Notes: generated by a model not told the origin, from the letters alone. Shown: positions 16,163-25,249, counted from the first letter of the stretch. The stretch is 64,000 nt of DNA from Bacillota bacterium (GCA_023402845.1 JAEYFP010000013.1:68358-132357), one strand, 5' to 3'. Program-made: numbers and translations.

Positions 16163-18628
16163 TTATTGTCTGAGTTCAATTCCAAGACGCTCCAGTCCAT
16201 TTAAAATCTTTTTCATTGCTGTATTGACATCGTTATCCTCAAGTGTTTTCTCTTGATCACGGAATACGATGGAATAGGCCACCGACTTAAAGCCTGCTTT
16301 GATCTGCTCACCCTCATAAATATCAAACAGCTCATAGCCCTCCAGTATTTTTCCGCCTCGCTGTGCAATAATATCCTCAATCTGGCCTACAAGCACGTTT
16401 TTCGGAACGACCATACTGATATCACGATTTACGGATGGATATTTTGCAATGCCGGTATATTTTCTTTCAAATGTTGCAAACGGTTCTATGGACGGCATAT
16501 CAAGCACTGCCACATAGACCTTGCCTTTCATGTCATAATTGGAAACGACCTCTGGATGCACCTCGCCTAAAAATCCGACATTGACATTTTCATAGACAAT
16601 ATTGGCCTGTCTGCCCGGATGCAGATACGGATAGCTTTCGGAAAGGACAGCATAATTTCTGGTAAAGTTGCTCAGATCCGCACCGTTTGGGTAATAAGAA
16701 ACTTTTTTCTTCATTCCGACATATTCGAAAAATTCCTCGATCGCGCCCTTCATGCTGAAGAAATCGCCCTCTCCGTAAAATCCAAGTGTCAACTGCATTC
16801 TTTCATCCGGCAGTTCTTCAAGAGGAAGCTGCTTTGGCAGATAAACATTTCCAAGCTCATATAGTTTTACATTTTTGTTTCTTCTATTATAATTCGTCGC
16901 TAAAGAGCTCAGCATACCGCCGAGGGAAATCGTTCGCATTACTGAGAAATCTTCACCGAGCGGATTTGCAATTGTAACCGTTTTTCTCAGCACATTCCCC
17001 TGCGGAATCAGCAGTTTGTCAAAATTTTTCGGACTTTCGAATGAATAGCACATACCCTGTGAAAAACCACAGTACTCCGCAATATCCCTTGCAAGCTGTT
17101 CAATCCTTAACTTAAACGACAGTTTTCCGGTCGTTGCTTCGCCTGTCGGCAGTGTCTCCTCAATTTTGTCATATCCGTAAAAGCGTGCAATTTCCTCCGC
17201 AATATCGGCAATTCCTTCCAAATCCTGACGGAATGTCGGGATCGTCAGAAGGCTGTTTTGTGCATCATATCGGATTTCCAGTCTTTTCAGAATATCCAGC
17301 ATCCTATCTTTTGTAATATCGGTTCCGAGCAGTGCATTGATGCGTTTTACATCCAATTTCATTGTCCGCTCCTGCGGGAGCGCCCCATGCACATCCACAA
17401 CACCATCGACGACTTCACCGCAGCCAAGCTCCTCTATCAGCTGACATGCCCGGTTGATTGCTGCCAGCGCATTATGCGGATCCAGCCCCTTTTCAAAAAT
17501 ACCGGAGGCGTCCGTGCGAAGTCCAAGGCGTTTTGCCGATTTACGAATATTTGCGCCGTTAAAAGTTGCCGCTTCAAATAACACAGTTTTTACAGCATCC
17601 GTGATTTTTGAATTTTCGCCTCCCATAATACCGGCGATACCGATTTCCTTTTCCCCGTCGCAGATCATCAGCATATTTGAATCAAGCTTTCTGCTTTGTC
17701 CGTCGAGTGTTAGAAATTCATTGCCGTCTTTTGCACGCTTTACAACAATTTTGTGACCGGCTACCATATCCAAATCAAATGCATGCATCGGCTGCCCATA
17801 TTCCTCCATGACATAATTCGTAATATCAACGAGGTTGTTGATCGGTCTGATACCGCTCGCAGCAAGCCTTCTTTGCATCCACTTCGGTGAAGGACCGATT
17901 TTGATATTTTTACATACTCTTGCCGTATATCTCGCACAGAGCTCCTGATCCAGAACTTCCACGGAAACATAGTCATTCACGCTTTCTCCGGCTCCCTCAC
18001 TTTCCACCTTGGGTTCTAAAAACGGCTTATCAAATGTCGCAGCCGCCTCTCTTGCAATGCCAAGCACACTGTAGCAGTCAACTCTGTTAGAGGTAATTTC
18101 ATATTCAAATACCGTATCACGCAATCCCAACTCCGCGACTGCGTCTGCGCCTACGGCCGTATCCTTAGGAAAGATATAAATCCCTTCCTCCGGTGCCTCA
18201 GGATACAGTTCCCTGCTAGAGCCGAGCTCCTCAATCGAGCACATCATGCCATAGGAATCCACACCTCTCAGCTTTCCGTTTTTTATAACAATGCCGTCCT
18301 CCGGAAGCGGACCGCCGTCATGACCGCCGGCCACCTTGCCTCCGTCTACAACTACGGGAACCTTGTCTCCCACCTGCACATTGGAGGCGCCGGTTACGAT
18401 CTGAAGGCGCCTTTCGCCCAAATCCACCTGACAAACAATCAGCTTATCCGCATCAGGATGCCTTTCGATTGATAAAATCTGCCCCACATAAATATCCTTT
18501 AAATTTTTGTCAAGACGCTCAAACGTTTCCACCTTCGTTCCTGAAAGGGTCATCGCATCCGTATATTCCTGATCGGTACAGGAAAGCTCCGGCACATAAG
18601 CCTTGATCCATGATAATGATGTATTCAT
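16163..18628 (-). CDS. pheT: Phenylalanyl-tRNA synthetase beta subunit
   Basis: Beta chain of the heterotetrameric PheRS. The 821-residue protein has an N-terminal EMAP/tRNA-binding domain (VGQILSIERHPDADKL, about 48-63), the B3/B4 editing domain, B5 around residues 400-470, the catalytic-like core, and a C-terminal anticodon-binding ferredoxin-like domain (about 728-821, beginning KYPSVNRDISMVVP). It follows pheS by 63 bases. Length and domain order are normal. Confidence 0.97.
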   Translation of the reverse strand: MNTSLSWIKAYVPELSCTDQEYTDAMTLSGTKVETFERLDKNLKDIYVGQILSIERHPDADKLIVCQVDLGERRLQIVTGASNVQVGDKVPVVVDGGKVAGGHDGGPLPEDGIVIKNGKLRGVDSYGMMCSIEELGSSRELYPEAPEEGIYIFPKDTAVGADAVAELGLRDTVFEYEITSNRVDCYSVLGIAREAAATFDKPFLEPKVESEGAGESVNDYVSVEVLDQELCARYTARVCKNIKIGPSPKWMQRRLAASGIRPINNLVDITNYVMEEYGQPMHAFDLDMVAGHKIVVKRAKDGNEFLTLDGQSRKLDSNMLMICDGEKEIGIAGIMGGENSKITDAVKTVLFEAATFNGANIRKSAKRLGLRTDASGIFEKGLDPHNALAAINRACQLIEELGCGEVVDGVVDVHGALPQERTMKLDVKRINALLGTDITKDRMLDILKRLEIRYDAQNSLLTIPTFRQDLEGIADIAEEIARFYGYDKIEETLPTGEATTGKLSFKLRIEQLARDIAEYCGFSQGMCYSFESPKNFDKLLIPQGNVLRKTVTIANPLGEDFSVMRTISLGGMLSSLATNYNRRNKNVKLYELGNVYLPKQLPLEELPDERMQLTLGFYGEGDFFSMKGAIEEFFEYVGMKKKVSYYPNGADLSNFTRNYAVLSESYPYLHPGRQANIVYENVNVGFLGEVHPEVVSNYDMKGKVYVAVLDMPSIEPFATFERKYTGIAKYPSVNRDISMVVPKNVLVGQIEDIIAQRGGKILEGYELFDIYEGEQIKAGFKSVAYSIVFRDQEKTLEDNDVNTAMKKILNGLERLGIELRQ

Positions 18629-18691
18629 AATCGTCTATTCCTTTCTTTTTCTTATCTCTGTCGTCATTCAAGCTGCCATGGAAAAATAATG

Positions 18692-19711
18692 TCAAAACTG
18701 CTTTAAGAAGCGGATATCATTTTCATAGAGCAGTCGCATATCGTCGATTTCATATTTGAGCAGGGCGATTCTTTCCAATCCGAGGCCGAAAGCAAAGCCG
18801 GAATATTTCTCAGGATCAATGCCGCTCATCTTCAGTACATTCGGGTGTACCATACCACAGCCGAGAATTTCAATCCAGCCGGTTCCCTTGCAGAACCTGC
18901 AGCCCTTTCCGCCGCATTTAAAGCAGGAAACATCTGCTTCCGCACTAGGCTCCGTGAAATTAAAATGATGCGGTCTGAAACGTACCTTCGTCTCTTCACC
19001 AAACATCTCCTTTGCAAATTCCGCAAGTGTTCCCTTTAAATCAGCAAAGGTGATGTGTTTATCAATGACAAGCCCCTCAATCTGATGGAAGGAAGGGGAA
19101 TGCGTCGCGTCTACCTCATCAGAGCGGAATACTCTTCCCGGTGCAATCATTCGAATCGGAAGCCTTCCTTTCTCCATTTCATGAACCTGTGTCCCCGATG
19201 TCTGGGTGCGCAGTAAAAAATCGCCGTTAATATAAAATGTATCCTGTTCATCCTTTGCCGGATGGTCAGCCGGAATATTCAATGCTTCAAAGTTATAGTA
19301 ATCCGTTTCAATTTCCGGTCCTTCCACAACTTCATAGCCCATGCCGACAAAAATACGCTCGACCTCCTCCATGACAATTGTGTTCGGGTGACGGTGTCCC
19401 ATCGTATCCTTTTTAGCAGGCAGTGTCACATCAATGACCTCGTTTTTCATCTGTACTTCTCTGACGGCCCGCTCCATTTTCAGCTTGGCTTCCTCCAGTG
19501 CCTGCTCAATCGCTTCCCTTGTCTCATTAACCATCTGTCCGACCTTCGGACGATCCTCAGGTGCAACATCCTTCATCCCTTTTAACACAGATGTAAGCTC
19601 CCCTTTTTTTCCCAGAAAATTTACTCTTACCTCATTCAATTTTTCCAACACATCCGATGCCTGAATCTGCTTCAGTGCTTCGTCTCTGATCTGCTTCAGC
19701 TGCTCTTTCAT
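18692..19711 (-). CDS. pheS: Phenylalanyl-tRNA synthetase alpha subunit
   Basis: Catalytic chain of PheRS, 339 residues. An N-terminal coiled-coil (about 1-85) binds tRNA. The class II core shows MGYEVVEGPEIETDYYNFEALN (motif 1 region, within 130-155), FRSDEVDATHSPSFHQIEG (motif 2) and FAFGLGLERIALLKY (motif 3). GGAG-rich sequence precedes the ATG. Expression is predicted to be controlled by the T-box leader upstream. Confidence 0.97.
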   Translation of the reverse strand: MKEQLKQIRDEALKQIQASDVLEKLNEVRVNFLGKKGELTSVLKGMKDVAPEDRPKVGQMVNETREAIEQALEEAKLKMERAVREVQMKNEVIDVTLPAKKDTMGHRHPNTIVMEEVERIFVGMGYEVVEGPEIETDYYNFEALNIPADHPAKDEQDTFYINGDFLLRTQTSGTQVHEMEKGRLPIRMIAPGRVFRSDEVDATHSPSFHQIEGLVIDKHITFADLKGTLAEFAKEMFGEETKVRFRPHHFNFTEPSAEADVSCFKCGGKGCRFCKGTGWIEILGCGMVHPNVLKMSGIDPEKYSGFAFGLGLERIALLKYEIDDMRLLYENDIRFLKQF

Positions 19712-19762
19712 AGTTCCTTTCTCCTTCCTTCACACTTCCAATTTGATTTGGATCTTCGTACA

Positions 19763-20086
19763 CGAAAAAACTTTCGTCTCCCTGAATCATTCAGAGGGAC
19801 GAAAGTTTTTCCGCGGTACCACCCATATTCCGGCAACAAAAAAACACTGCCGACACTCATTATGCGTAACGGGCATAACCGTTTTCCCTTACTGGGCGCA
19901 TTTCAAGAGCCATGAACCTACGCCTCCTGATATACAACATCACATTTCAGGGAAACTGCTCCGGTGGGAAATTCGAACAATTATCTGAACTTAAGGAGAC
20001 TTACAGCCGGCGGCCTCCTCTCTCTGCAAGAAAATAATGTCCTACTTAACACCTTCATCGAATTTTTCAAATATACTGAATAGTTA
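19763..20086 (-). promoter_or_regulatory. T-box leader of pheS-pheT-queA
   Basis: On the minus strand the canonical T-box GGGTGGTACCGCGG lies at 19824-19811. It is followed by a terminator stem (arms about 19766-19781 and 19794-19809) ending in TTTTTTCG. Upstream, AGAGAG and GTAAG-like segments (20025-19990) fit Stem I. A UUC phenylalanine specifier probably lies near 19975, but I could not fix it by eye. Uncharged tRNA-Phe is expected to favour the antiterminator. This leader fills most of the gap between yihY and pheS. Confidence 0.9.
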
Positions 20087-20092
20087 TGTTTT

Positions 20093-20121
20093 ATTCTATG
20101 CAATGATTAACGAAAAGTCAA
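20093..20121 (-). promoter_or_regulatory. Promoter of the pheST T-box transcript
   Basis: On the minus strand, TTGACT (20121-20116) and TAGAAT (20098-20093) are separated by 17 bases. The -35 element lies inside the last codons of the yihY gene (stop at 20107), so the pheST promoter overlaps the upstream coding sequence. Confidence 0.75.
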
Positions 20122-20922
20122 GCAATAATTTATCTGGGCACCGATAAACATAATATACATACCGGCATACAGCCACAGCATCATAATAATGACCGTGGCA
20201 AGTGAACCGTACATACTGTAACTGTTGTAATGCATTGTATAAATAGAAAACAATCCTGAAAAAATCCACCATCCGACAGCGGAGAAAATAGAGCCGGGCA
20301 CCTGTTTTCTGATTTTCATTTTCTGGGCCGGAAGCACTGTATAAAAGAACAGAAACAGGAAAAAAAGCACAGCAATCATAATGATATCGCGATAACCGAA
20401 AATCGCCTTGACGGAAACCGGAAACTCATAAAAATATCGCTCCGCTAAATCACGGATCCGCCTGCCGAACACGCCGCCGACCAGCACGAGAACGACGGCC
20501 ACAATCATAAACAGCGTATAAAAAGCCGACCAGATACGCATGACAATATAATTTCTGGATTCATCAATTCCCGAAATTTCATTTAAGCCCTTTGTAATCG
20601 CCTGTACACCACGAGCAGCCGACCAGATTGCCGCAACTACGGAAATGGACAGAATCGCCGGAGATTTCCCGTAAAGCTCATCGATGATATTGATGCCGAG
20701 CGCATCCATCTCACTTGGTAAAAGCTCTACGATCGCCGAGAGCAAATCCGACTTCGTGATCGGCGTATAAGGAATCAGTGTCAAAAGAACCAGCAGAAAT
20801 GGTATAATTGACACAAAAATAAAAAATGCCGCACTTGCGGAATATACATCCACATGATTCTTTTTCAACTGATCCATAAACTCCATAAACCGGTTGATCA
20901 AAGTTCTCAGCTTCCTATTCAT
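20107..20922 (-). CDS. YihY/BrkB-family inner membrane protein
   Basis: Polytopic membrane protein of 271 residues with about six helices. It carries the family segment HVDVYSASAAFFIFVSIIPF (about 20-39) and, later, GGVFGRRI and PGSIFSAVGWWIFSGLFSIY. Substrate and function are unknown; the older name RNase BN for this family has been withdrawn. It starts 8 bases before the end of the SpoIID-like gene with TAGGAG inside that gene, so the two are translationally coupled. A role in the cell envelope during sporulation is possible from this neighbour only. Confidence 0.85.
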   Translation of the reverse strand: MNRKLRTLINRFMEFMDQLKKNHVDVYSASAAFFIFVSIIPFLLVLLTLIPYTPITKSDLLSAIVELLPSEMDALGINIIDELYGKSPAILSISVVAAIWSAARGVQAITKGLNEISGIDESRNYIVMRIWSAFYTLFMIVAVVLVLVGGVFGRRIRDLAERYFYEFPVSVKAIFGYRDIIMIAVLFFLFLFFYTVLPAQKMKIRKQVPGSIFSAVGWWIFSGLFSIYTMHYNSYSMYGSLATVIIMMLWLYAGMYIMFIGAQINYCLTFR

Positions 20923-22477
20923 AAACTGCTCCTATCGTAGTTCCGTCATAAAAGAATGAAAGAATATCTTGATAGTTCATGCCCGAAAGTGCCATATTTT
21001 TGGCTCCGTTCTGAGACATCCCAACGCCGTGGCCGAAGCCGCCGCCGTTTAAAACTATTTCTTCTAATATATCATTACTTTCATTTCTTTTCAATTCCAT
21101 TGTGAAATAAGCGCTCGGAAGCAACGAGCCGCAATCTGTCATCTCCTTGTCGTTCTTTGTAATGACCGCCCCCTCTGCCGCTAATATGTACCGTATATTA
21201 TATTCCGTCAGGATTTTGATTTCCTCCTCTCCGAAGCAGAGCAGGATTTCATCAATCAGTCCCCCTTCATTGCGGTGAAGAATTTGAATATCACTCAAAT
21301 CTGAATATTTCTCCGGCAGTCCCGGTACAAAATGGTCACCGTCCTTTATTAAAATCAAGTTTTTATTTATGGCAAAACGTTCGGCAATTCTGTCTTTCAG
21401 ATAGATCAGCTGCGATGGATAAAATGACATACTCCATCGGTACCAAGGCTCTGCCTTCTCATAATCGGTTTCATCGGAAGAAAGGATATAACTCGCGAAG
21501 CCCTCCTCCGTTGTAAGATCCGGTGAAAAATCCTGCCCCTCATCGATCAGCTTTACTGCGGCGATTGCTTCCTCCTTCGGTCCGATATGCTGCGCAGTCA
21601 GATACGGCTTCTGTTCTTCCACATTGCCATCCTCATTTCTCCACACCTCGTCATTCGTCGTCTGCCCGCAGGAGGTGGAGAAATAATAGGTGCTTGCAAT
21701 ACCGCCCTGATAAATAACAACCCGCCCGTTTGTCTCCTTTACCGCTGCAATTGCCTCCCCAGATTCCTTCACATTGTTATAGACCTGATAACCGCTGCTG
21801 TCATCCACATCCGCTTCATATTCCTTATAGGCAGGATCCAGCATCTGTCTTACAGCATAGCTTCTGGCACATACAGCCTGTGCCTTCAGCGCTTCCGAAG
21901 GATAATCCGAAGGCATTTCGCTCGTTACAACGGAATATAAGTATTCCTCAATCGGCAGTTCATTGATGATGAGATATCCCGCATTCGTTTTTCGGATTTC
22001 CAAACTGCCCCGATAAGCCGGTGTCCCCTGATGTCTGCCGAGTGTGAGAACCTTGATCTGTCCGTCCGCCGTATCCGTGGTAAATACTGCCTGATTCGGC
22101 ACTGTCACACTTTCCCCTTCCTGGCCGGTCAGCTCCCCATAAGCGGAAAACAGACTGCTCATGCTGAGTTCAGAACCTGCGGGAATTGTCTTTTTCAAAT
22201 CTCCGATCGTCACATTAACTGCGGTGTCCGATGACAGAATGACATTTTCATGATAAATGCCTTTAAAATCCGTTGTCTTTAGCAGTACGCGGATCGTTTG
22301 ACCGATTGCAAACTCATATCGATCGGCAGACTCCTCGGGAAGCTCCGTCTGCTCCTGTACAGGAGCTTCTTCTCTTGACTCTTCCTGATCCCCTTTTCTC
22401 ATCAGCAGCAGAATCAGTATGATGACACCGATGAGCAATAACAGGATTTTCCCTGTTAGATTCGTTTCATTTCTCAT
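20915..22477 (-). CDS. SpoIID/LytB-domain protein
   Basis: Probable sporulation-linked peptidoglycan lytic protein, 520 residues. A membrane anchor lies at about 10-26, then a charged linker, then an N-terminal beta-rich region (about 50-160). The SpoIID core begins near YRGSLEIRKTN and includes NELPIEEYLYSVVTSEMPS, ALKAQAVCARSYA and the C-terminal NGGGFGHGVGMSQNGA. Bacillus SpoIID (about 340 residues) cleaves denuded glycan strands during engulfment; this protein is longer, mostly at the N-terminus and in the middle. A sigma-E-like promoter (22512-22540) supports mother-cell expression. It could be a paralogue such as LytB rather than SpoIID itself. Confidence 0.8.
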   Translation of the reverse strand: MRNETNLTGKILLLLIGVIILILLLMRKGDQEESREEAPVQEQTELPEESADRYEFAIGQTIRVLLKTTDFKGIYHENVILSSDTAVNVTIGDLKKTIPAGSELSMSSLFSAYGELTGQEGESVTVPNQAVFTTDTADGQIKVLTLGRHQGTPAYRGSLEIRKTNAGYLIINELPIEEYLYSVVTSEMPSDYPSEALKAQAVCARSYAVRQMLDPAYKEYEADVDDSSGYQVYNNVKESGEAIAAVKETNGRVVIYQGGIASTYYFSTSCGQTTNDEVWRNEDGNVEEQKPYLTAQHIGPKEEAIAAVKLIDEGQDFSPDLTTEEGFASYILSSDETDYEKAEPWYRWSMSFYPSQLIYLKDRIAERFAINKNLILIKDGDHFVPGLPEKYSDLSDIQILHRNEGGLIDEILLCFGEEEIKILTEYNIRYILAAEGAVITKNDKEMTDCGSLLPSAYFTMELKRNESNDILEEIVLNGGGFGHGVGMSQNGAKNMALSGMNYQDILSFFYDGTTIGAVYE

Positions 22478-22511
22478 AACTGCCTCCTTTGGATGCGCTT
22501 ATCTTTGTCCT

Positions 22512-22540
22512 AGTATATGAGGCAGGCGGCATAATTATGA
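22512..22540 (-). promoter_or_regulatory. Sigma-E-like promoter for the SpoIID-domain gene
   Basis: On the minus strand, TCATAAT (22540-22534) and CATATACT (22519-22512) are separated by 14 bases. The Bacillus sigma-E consensus is close to KMATATT-N14-CATACAMT. It lies 35 bases before the start codon. Sigma-E control of spoIID is known in Bacillus. Confidence 0.55.
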
Positions 22541-22572
22541 ACAGAGGGAAAAGACACTTTTGTTATAGGAAG

Positions 22573-22849
22573 TCCATAGAATGATTTGTTTCCCACACAA
22601 AATAATAAGCCCACATGGAGCCACCTCCATAAGGACTTATCATATGTATCCCGAAATGCCGGTTCTTGTATTTTGACTCCTAGCCAGCTGCTAGGTGGGT
22701 AACCGCAACCGTTCTTCTGCCTTCCACTGAAAATGGTGATGTGGCCTGACATCCAAACGGCGATGTAGGAATCCCGTTTAAAGTGATGTAGGTTCAAAAT
22801 AACAAGAGTTGTCGAACATTCCAGGAAATTTGTTTTCTATGTTTTATTT
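22573..22849 (-). ncRNA. ssrS: Probable 6S RNA
   Basis: This interval has no credible protein gene and is flanked by a TATAAT promoter. On the minus strand the 5' end (CATAGAA at 22841-22835, then TTTCC) pairs with the 3' end (GGGAAA, then TTCTATG at 22581-22575), giving a closing stem over about 265 bases. The 5' segment TTTCCTGGAATGTTCGAC resembles the 5' end of known 6S RNAs (such as E. coli CTGAGATGTTCGC). The interior is a chain of helices with internal bulges, for example CCTAGCAGCTGGCTAGG. 6S RNA binds vegetative RNA polymerase in stationary phase. Signatures of tmRNA, RNase P RNA and SRP RNA are absent. Ends are approximate. Confidence 0.65.
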
Positions 22850-22855
22850 AGTATT

Positions 22856-22884
22856 ATTATAACCCGATGAGGCAGCAAGCGCAA
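22856..22884 (-). promoter_or_regulatory. Promoter of the putative 6S RNA
   Basis: On the minus strand, TTGCGC (22884-22879) and a perfect TATAAT (22861-22856) are 17 bases apart. Transcription would start near 22849, just before the 5' strand of the RNA's closing stem. Confidence 0.65.
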
Positions 22885-22921
22885 GTCATTTGTCTTATTA
22901 AAATAATTACATATTTCCAGA

Positions 22922-24145
22922 TTAATAAATAATTTCCACTTCCCTGTTTTCCCATGTACGGAGTCTCACCCGTGTTTCATCGCTTTCCTCAATGTAATTT
23001 GGAAGCAAAGGAATCTTCCCGTAGCCATGCGGTGCGTTGACAATGTATTGCGGAATCGCAAGACCGGACGTATGCCCGCGCAAATATTCCATAATTTTCA
23101 GGCCTTCTCCAATCGTAATCTGAAAATGTTTTGTACCAAGCACCTGCTTCGGATGAAAAATATAATAGGGTCTCACCCTCGCCCTTAACAGTCCTTCATT
23201 TAATAATTGAACAATATACTTATCAGTATTGATTCCCTTCAAGAATACCATCTGGTTACCGAGCGGGATGCCGGCATCCGCCAGACGTTCGCAGGCTTCG
23301 ACAGCCTCCTTTGTCAGTTCGCCCGGATGGTTAAACTGCAGATTCATAAAAATCGGATGATATTTCTTGAAGATTCCGGCAAGCTGTGGTGTAATACGCT
23401 GCGGCATTGTAACAGGAACTCTCGTACCAATCCTGATAATTTCAACATGAGGAATTTCGCGAATACGCCGGATAATGCTCTCCAGCATCTCATCGGGCAG
23501 CATCAGCGGATCGCCGCCGGTTATGAGCACATCTCTGATTTCTCTTGTCTCTTTAATATATGCAATTGCGGCGTTAATATTCTCCTCTGACTCGATTCTG
23601 TCATTTTCGCCGATCCGCCTTCTGCGCTGACAATGGCGGCAAAACATCGCACAGGAACTTGTCACATTCATGATGAGCCGATTCGGATAACGTCTTGTGA
23701 TGCATGGTGCCGGATTTGTATATTCTTCGCTCATCGGATCCAACTCGCCGGATAAATCGTTTTCCTCTGCGGTCGGAAGTGCCATCCGGTTGATCGGATA
23801 GGACATATCCTCGTAATCCATCAATGATAAATAATAAGGAGTTGTGGCCCAGCGATATTTTTTGGAAATATCCTCAAACATTTTCACTTCTTTATCCGAC
23901 AGATTAATAAATTTCTGCAAGACGGACACGGAGCTGATCCTGTTTCTTAACTGCCAATGCCAGTCCTTCCATTCTTCTTCTCCGGCATCAAAATAGCTCA
24001 TCAGTTCTTCCTTATGCTTTTTGCTGATAATATCTCTCTTCTCTTCGGTCTCACGCAAAAATACATCTTTAAATTGCAGGAAATCTTCTATTTCACTATA
24101 TAATTCCCCGGCCCTTTCAAGAGATATTCTTCTTTTTTCTTCCAT
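22922..24145 (-). CDS. eam: Radical-SAM glutamate 2,3-aminomutase (KamA family)
   Basis: PLP- and [4Fe-4S]-dependent enzyme of 407 residues. The radical-SAM cysteines are C165, C169 and C172 (CAMFCRHC). The PLP lysine is Lys377 in GYGKIP. In lysine 2,3-aminomutase of Clostridium subterminale, Asp293 and Asp330 bind the substrate side-chain amine. Here the aligned residues are Lys333 and Asn370, the pair reported for Clostridioides difficile glutamate 2,3-aminomutase, with the same 37-residue spacing. Conversion of L-glutamate to beta-glutamate is therefore predicted. GGAGGGG precedes the ATG. The gene starts 42 bases after the SGNH gene with no terminator visible, so it looks like the fifth gene of the Dlt-like operon. 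Confidence 0.82.
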   Translation of the reverse strand: MEEKRRISLERAGELYSEIEDFLQFKDVFLRETEEKRDIISKKHKEELMSYFDAGEEEWKDWHWQLRNRISSVSVLQKFINLSDKEVKMFEDISKKYRWATTPYYLSLMDYEDMSYPINRMALPTAEENDLSGELDPMSEEYTNPAPCITRRYPNRLIMNVTSSCAMFCRHCQRRRRIGENDRIESEENINAAIAYIKETREIRDVLITGGDPLMLPDEMLESIIRRIREIPHVEIIRIGTRVPVTMPQRITPQLAGIFKKYHPIFMNLQFNHPGELTKEAVEACERLADAGIPLGNQMVFLKGINTDKYIVQLLNEGLLRARVRPYYIFHPKQVLGTKHFQITIGEGLKIMEYLRGHTSGLAIPQYIVNAPHGYGKIPLLPNYIEESDETRVRLRTWENREVEIIY

Positions 24146-24187
24146 TTGATCCCCTCCAAGCTTTTTTACACTTCAGCAGTTTCTTAG

Positions 24188-25240
24188 TTAATCGGAAATT
24201 TCTTCCTTCCTTGCCGCCAGATCTTTCTGATAACGCAGCACCTTCGCGTTCCACACCTTTCGATAATCTTCTTCCTCTGCATGAGAAGGCAAATGATAGG
24301 CACTATCAATATAAGTACCCAAATAGCTTGTGAATAATTCAGCCCCAGGTGTGTTCAAATGATTGCCCTCATCCGGTGAATGCTTTAGATAATCCAGTCC
24401 GATCTCAGAGCTGAATTGATCAAAATTAATATAAGTGATTCCGTATTCTGCCGCAATTTTATTAATCTGATAATCATAATCAAAGCTCCAGTTATCCGAA
24501 TAGCTCGGCATCTTCATCAGCATAATCTGCACATCTTCCTTTTGGCAAAGTTCAATTGTCTCACAAAGGTATGAAATATTCCGTATTCCAATCTCTGTAT
24601 TATCCTTTAGCACATATCCATCGCGCTTCGGAAGCTTCTTTGTTTCTCGAAAATCCATCAGAAAACCGTTATAAGTAACAGGTTCACTGTAAAATGCATT
24701 GAAGAAATCCTCCGACCCCAGTTCCTTCCATCTCGTATGAAAACGAAAAATCGGAAACAGATAATCGCTCAACTTTTCATCCGTATCCTTTGCCGCTTCA
24801 ATACATTCAAGCTTTGTTTTGGAAAAGCGCATTCCGTCGATTGCTTTCCTGTTGGCAGGTTCTTCCGCATAAGTATCCCAGTACTTGATAAACCCTATAT
24901 CGAGAACAACAAGTCTTGGCTTGTTACATTTGATTGCGTCCTTGATCATATAATAAGAAATCCATATCGGTTGGGAAGCATTACTCCTGTTGTAGGACGT
25001 AAATCCGTATTCCTCCCACAAAACAATAGGCGAAACACCACTGTATACGGTAGAGGAACCAACAAAAATAATATCCGTATCCAGCTTTTCCCGATAAAAT
25101 TCCGCTGTGATCCGCCCGTCTTGATTTTCATAAAGATATTTTGGCATAAAAACTAGATTCAACGCAATAATCAGAAAAACAATGATGGCCGTTTTAAATA
25201 TCATTAAGCAGATCTTTTGAACAGCTTTTTTTTTCTCCAT
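24188..25240 (-). CDS. Membrane-anchored SGNH/GDSL-fold protein, DltD/AlgJ-like partner of MBOAT
   Basis: Protein of 350 residues with one N-terminal membrane helix (about 11-31) and an extracytoplasmic SGNH-type domain. The nucleophile block is FVGSSTVYSGVSP (Ser62 or Ser63, GSS in place of GDS). The last block is DEGNHLNTPGAELFT with His294. In Dlt systems DltD, and in alginate or peptidoglycan acetylation AlgJ/PatB-like proteins, a protein of this fold works with the MBOAT channel to move the acyl group onto the acceptor. It follows the MBOAT gene by 9 bases. It is shorter than typical DltD (about 400). Function is inferred from its partner genes. Confidence 0.7.
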   Translation of the reverse strand: MEKKKAVQKICLMIFKTAIIVFLIIALNLVFMPKYLYENQDGRITAEFYREKLDTDIIFVGSSTVYSGVSPIVLWEEYGFTSYNRSNASQPIWISYYMIKDAIKCNKPRLVVLDIGFIKYWDTYAEEPANRKAIDGMRFSKTKLECIEAAKDTDEKLSDYLFPIFRFHTRWKELGSEDFFNAFYSEPVTYNGFLMDFRETKKLPKRDGYVLKDNTEIGIRNISYLCETIELCQKEDVQIMLMKMPSYSDNWSFDYDYQINKIAAEYGITYINFDQFSSEIGLDYLKHSPDEGNHLNTPGAELFTSYLGTYIDSAYHLPSHAEEEDYRKVWNAKVLRYQKDLAARKEEISD

Positions 25241-25249
25241 CTCTGCCTC

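Noticed and set aside
19960..19985. TTCGAA-type sequence resembling a tRNA T-loop
   Set aside because: It belongs to the pheST T-box leader; no acceptor stem or anticodon arm surrounds it.
22510..22797. Open frame of 95 codons on the minus strand
   Set aside because: It lies inside the predicted 6S RNA and has no ribosome site or recognisable motif.
22922..24145. Annotation as lysine 2,3-aminomutase
   Set aside because: The two aspartates that bind the lysine side chain are replaced by Lys333 and Asn370.
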